From: a virus
Reading direction: 5' to 3' (one strand)
IMG/VR virus record: IMGVR_UViG_3300018418_000098
Span: 1-28,319 of that record
DNA: 28,319 nt
This document shows positions 25,577 to 28,319 of this stretch, one piece after another. Made by a program: the position numbers and the translations under genes. The notes under the pieces are model-generated. The model worked only from the letters and a program-made list of their open reading frames with translations. It was not told the DNA's origin and ran no database searches. The first letter of the stretch is position 1; every line of letters starts with the position of its first letter.

Positions 25577-27167
25577 CACTTACCTTGGTAATGCAAATAT
25601 TAAAAGAGATGGTGTTCTACATAATTTTACAGCCCATGAGGTAAGTGAATATAGAAAGTGTTTAAAAGACCCATCATACTTTGCTTCTACGTATTGTAAG
25701 ATTATTCACGTTGATAAGGGCTTAGTAAATTTTCAACTGTATCCATATCAGGAGGATATGTTTGATCACTTCACCAACAATAGATTTAGCATTGTACTCG
25801 CTTGTCGCCAGTCTGGTAAGTCTATTAGTTCTGTTGCCTATCTACTTTGGTATGCGATATTTCATCCTGAGAAGGTTATTGCGATTTTGGCCAACAAAGG
25901 AGCTACAGCCCAGGAGATGCTCGGACGAGTAACTCTAATGTTAGAGAATCTTCCATTCTTTTTACAACCAGGATGTAAGGCCCTCAATAAAAGATCAATT
26001 GAATTTTCAAATAATAGTAGAATTGTATCAGCAGCCACTAGTGGTTCATCTATTCGTGGTATGTCTGTTAATCTTCTATATCTTGACGAGTTTGCATTTG
26101 TTGAAAATGCAGCTGAGTTCTATACATCAACCTATCCAGTTATTTCATCTGGTACAGAAACTAAAGTAATAATTACGAGTACAGCTAATGGGATCGGTAA
26201 TCAATTTCATAAAATCTGGGAAGGTGCAGTCCAAGAAGTCAACGAGTTCAAGTCCTTTAGAGTTGACTGGTGGGACGTCCCTGGTCGTGATGATAAATGG
26301 AAACAACAAACTATATCTAACACGAGTCAATTGCAATTCGACCAAGAGTTTGGTAATACATTCTTTGGGACGGGAGATACGCTTATAAATGCTGAGACTC
26401 TAATGAGTTTCAGAGCCATGCCCCATAAAAAACTTTTAGAAGGAAATAGTGTCTGGATTTATAGTGACCCAGAACCCGGCCATCAATATGTAATGGCAGT
26501 AGATGTTTCGAAAGGAAGAGGACAGGACTATTCTACTTTTAATGTAATCGATATTAGCACTAGACCCTTTAAACAGGTTGCTGTATATCGCAATAACCTT
26601 ATCTCTCCATTACTCTTCCCTAATCTTATATATAAGTATGCAAAATTCTACAATGATGCTTGGGTAGTAGTAGAATCAAATGATCAAGGAACAATTGTTT
26701 GTAATGGTCTTTATTATGATTTAGAATATGAGAACCTACATGTTGAGTCAACAGTTAAGGCCAATAGACTTGGTATTGAAATGAATCGTAAGGTAAAACG
26801 TATTGGATGTTCTGCAATTAAAGACTTACTTGAATCTAAAAAATTAGAATTAGTAGATCAACATACTATATTAGAAGTATCAACGTTTGTATCTAAGGGT
26901 ACATCATATGAAGCATCAGAAGGCAACCATGATGATCTAATGATGAATTTAGTAATGTTTGCTTACTTTGCAATTGGTGATTATTTTTTACAATTAACAG
27001 ATGTAAACATTAAAGATATGATGTTTAAGAACCAAATGAAGGCAATTGAAGATGATGTCTTACCATTTGGATTTGTTGATGACGGTATTGAAAATGCAGA
27101 AATGGAAGATGCAAGAGATGTCTGGGCTACACAACAATTTGTGACAGACTGGGAAGATATTCACTAA
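25569..27167 (+). CDS. gp17: Large terminase subunit gp17 (ATPase-nuclease packaging motor)
   Basis: Start ATG 25569 (MNDTYLGNANI, 532 aa); an in-frame upstream start at 25545 would lie in gp16. ATPase motifs are Walker A CRQSGKS (about 79-85), Walker B LLYLDEF (169-175) and coupling motif TSTANG (203-208). RNase-H-type nuclease motifs follow: AVDVSKGRGQDYS with D312, VVESND with E370, and GNHDDLMMN with D455/D456. These match T4 gp17, which cuts concatemers and pumps DNA. Length is close to other marine T4-like versions (T4: 610). No intein or intron interrupts it. It ends 12 nt before the next late promoter. Confidence 0.97.
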   Translation: MNDTYLGNANIKRDGVLHNFTAHEVSEYRKCLKDPSYFASTYCKIIHVDKGLVNFQLYPYQEDMFDHFTNNRFSIVLACRQSGKSISSVAYLLWYAIFHPEKVIAILANKGATAQEMLGRVTLMLENLPFFLQPGCKALNKRSIEFSNNSRIVSAATSGSSIRGMSVNLLYLDEFAFVENAAEFYTSTYPVISSGTETKVIITSTANGIGNQFHKIWEGAVQEVNEFKSFRVDWWDVPGRDDKWKQQTISNTSQLQFDQEFGNTFFGTGDTLINAETLMSFRAMPHKKLLEGNSVWIYSDPEPGHQYVMAVDVSKGRGQDYSTFNVIDISTRPFKQVAVYRNNLISPLLFPNLIYKYAKFYNDAWVVVESNDQGTIVCNGLYYDLEYENLHVESTVKANRLGIEMNRKVKRIGCSAIKDLLESKKLELVDQHTILEVSTFVSKGTSYEASEGNHDDLMMNLVMFAYFAIGDYFLQLTDVNIKDMMFKNQMKAIEDDVLPFGFVDDGIENAEMEDARDVWATQQFVTDWEDIH

Positions 27168-27178
27168 ATATATAAAAC

Positions 27179-27186
27179 TATAAATA
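27179..27186 (+). promoter_or_regulatory. T4-type late promoter (TATAAATA) for the sheath gene
   Basis: An exact box lies in the 82-nt gap after gp17, giving a leader of roughly 57 nt to the gp18 ATG. A weak inverted repeat (ATACG...CGTAT, 27186-27206) overlaps it. This strong separate promoter fits the high copy number needed for sheath protein. Confidence 0.8.
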
Positions 27187-27249
27187 TACGTAATTGAATT
27201 CCGTATTATGTAAAACTTATAATTCGATTACTGGAAAAGGAAGAAACAT

Positions 27250-28319
27250 ATGGCAATATTCGCTCCATCCGAATCACCTGCTGTAATCGTCAAGGAAGTA
27301 GATCTAACTGGTGGCGTTCCAAACGTCCAATCTACTACTGGCGCATTCATGGGTGAGTTTCGCTGGGGACCGGTAGAAAAAGCGACCCTAGTAAGCAATG
27401 AGGCGGGTCTTGCTTCTACCTTTGCAGCCCCAGGCGCGACGACAAATGTTGATTTCCTATCTGCCGCTAATTTTTTAAGATATGCTAATTCACTACAGGT
27501 TACACGAGTTGTTGACGCAACAGCTGCGAACTCAGTTAACTCAGGTGGTACAGCAACTCTAATTAAGAATAACGAGCATTGGGAAAACAACTCAAGTTAC
27601 ACAATGGATTCTGATAACAGAATCTTTGCAAAATATCCAGGAGCCGTAGGCAACTCACTAAGAGTTGTGGCTACAGGTTCAACTGGTTGGGCCAACTGGC
27701 CCTATAAGGCTAATTTTGATGGTGCACCTACAGGCACAGAACGTCATGTTCTTGTGCTTGATGAAGATGGTGTAATCACAGGTACCGCAGGTACTGTACT
27801 AGAAAGATTTGCATTTGTAGAAGATGATTCTGCAGCAACAAATACAGATGGCTCATCAAACTATGTTAAGGACGTTGTCAACAGAGGATCCAATTGGGTT
27901 CGTGTTGCGGGTGGCCTTGATTCAGGGGATTGGTCATTGGCATCAGGAGCAGATGGATCACCTGCAGGTGCTTCTGATTTCGTATCAGCAGCTTCTGTAT
28001 TTGAAGACAAGGACACAATCACAGTTGATTTCTTAATCGCACCAGGTTCAGGTACTACAGCAACAAATGCTACTATTACTGATGAACTAGTTCGTATTGC
28101 AGAAACACGCAAGGATTGTGTAGTTGTGGCATCACCAGCATCTGAAAACGTTATTAATAACGCAGATCCCGTAACTGCAACAACAGCAGAAACAAATGCA
28201 ATGGATTGGTCAAGCTACCTAATCGTTGATAACAACTGGTTAAAAGTATATGATAAGTATAACGATACTTATGTCTACATTCCAGCTGCATCATCTACTG
28301 CAGGTATTATGGCAGCATC
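27250..28319 (+). CDS. gp18: Tail sheath protein gp18 (N-terminal part; truncated by window edge)
   Basis: The ATG at 27250 follows AAGGAAG. The frame stays open to the right edge (356 full codons). The start MAIFAPSESPAVIVKEVDLT, with VQSTTGAFMGEFRWGPVEK next, is typical of T4-like gp18. FLSAANFLRYANSLQVTRVV and FAKYPGAVGNSLRVV follow in the expected order. The later DFLIAPG and RKDCVVVASP parts fit the conserved core strands. gp18 forms the contractile sheath around the gp19 tube. Its C-terminal part, needed for the inter-subunit handshake in sheath assembly, lies outside the window. Confidence 0.95.
   Translation, partial: MAIFAPSESPAVIVKEVDLTGGVPNVQSTTGAFMGEFRWGPVEKATLVSNEAGLASTFAAPGATTNVDFLSAANFLRYANSLQVTRVVDATAANSVNSGGTATLIKNNEHWENNSSYTMDSDNRIFAKYPGAVGNSLRVVATGSTGWANWPYKANFDGAPTGTERHVLVLDEDGVITGTAGTVLERFAFVEDDSAATNTDGSSNYVKDVVNRGSNWVRVAGGLDSGDWSLASGADGSPAGASDFVSAASVFEDKDTITVDFLIAPGSGTTATNATITDELVRIAETRKDCVVVASPASENVINNADPVTATTAETNAMDWSSYLIVDNNWLKVYDKYNDTYVYIPAASSTAGIMAA

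Noticed and set aside
27186-27206. Inverted repeat ATACG...CGTAT as a terminator of gp17
   Set aside because: The stem is only 5 bp plus 3, with a mismatch, no T-run follows, and it overlaps the late promoter.
27228-27590. 120-aa minus-strand ORF opposite the start of gp18
   Set aside because: The plus-strand gp18 reading frame is clear and highly recognisable; the antisense frame has no supporting features.

Overview
The window is a contiguous late-gene segment of a marine T4-like myovirus (Caudoviricetes, straight contractile-tail type). Every supported gene is on the + strand. The sequence is AT-rich. The right third carries the T4 neck, packaging and sheath order gp13, gp14, small ORF, gp15, small Cys-rich ORF, gp16, gp17, gp18. 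Exact copies of the T4 late-promoter box TATAAATA lie in front of three transcription blocks. The left two thirds hold fibre and adhesin genes built from modules typical of uncultured marine T4-like phages (cyanophage and pelagiphage relatives): GYTGSQG collagen-like repeats, the YDLGS..RWKDLYLSG module, the KGxPVYITG module and a poly-Gly adhesin with a VRIIWG terminus. I cannot name the host. No integrase, tRNA, CRISPR array or insertion sequence is visible.

Layout. (1) 1-4827: C-terminal part of a giant fibre-like protein that enters from the left edge. (2) 4831-7446: a late promoter, then three small to mid-size structural proteins (cupredoxin plus collagen-like; two C1q/TNF-like domains; a 122-aa module). 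(3) 7450-14883: a 1740-aa protein resembling a beta-propeller with inserted cupredoxin-like segments, then a 735-aa collagen-like protein. (4) 14889-18542: seven short, tightly packed proteins, mostly predicted beta-sandwiches, joined by 1-8 nt overlaps or very short gaps. (5) 18551-19666: a glycine-rich, adhesin-like protein. (6) 19690-22326: an 878-aa protein that fuses three glycosyltransferase-like domains. (7) 22327-25042: a late promoter, then neck and tail-completion genes. (8) 25051-27167: a tiny Cys-rich gene and the two terminase subunits, translationally coupled. (9) 27179-28319: a late promoter and the start of the tail sheath gene, cut by the right edge.

How it fits together. The fibre block probably makes the host-recognition apparatus. 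The glycosyltransferase fusion may decorate these exposed, Ser/Thr/Asn-rich proteins or alter the host surface. The right block packages DNA (gp16/gp17), closes the head (gp13/gp14), ends the tail (gp15) and builds the contractile sheath (gp18).

The least expected signal is a recurring cupredoxin-like module with a complete apparent type-1 copper ligand set (upstream His, then C-x2-H-x2-M, the amicyanin loop spacing). It occurs in three structural genes. One copy has its two halves in reversed order, like a circular permutation, inside the 1740-aa protein.
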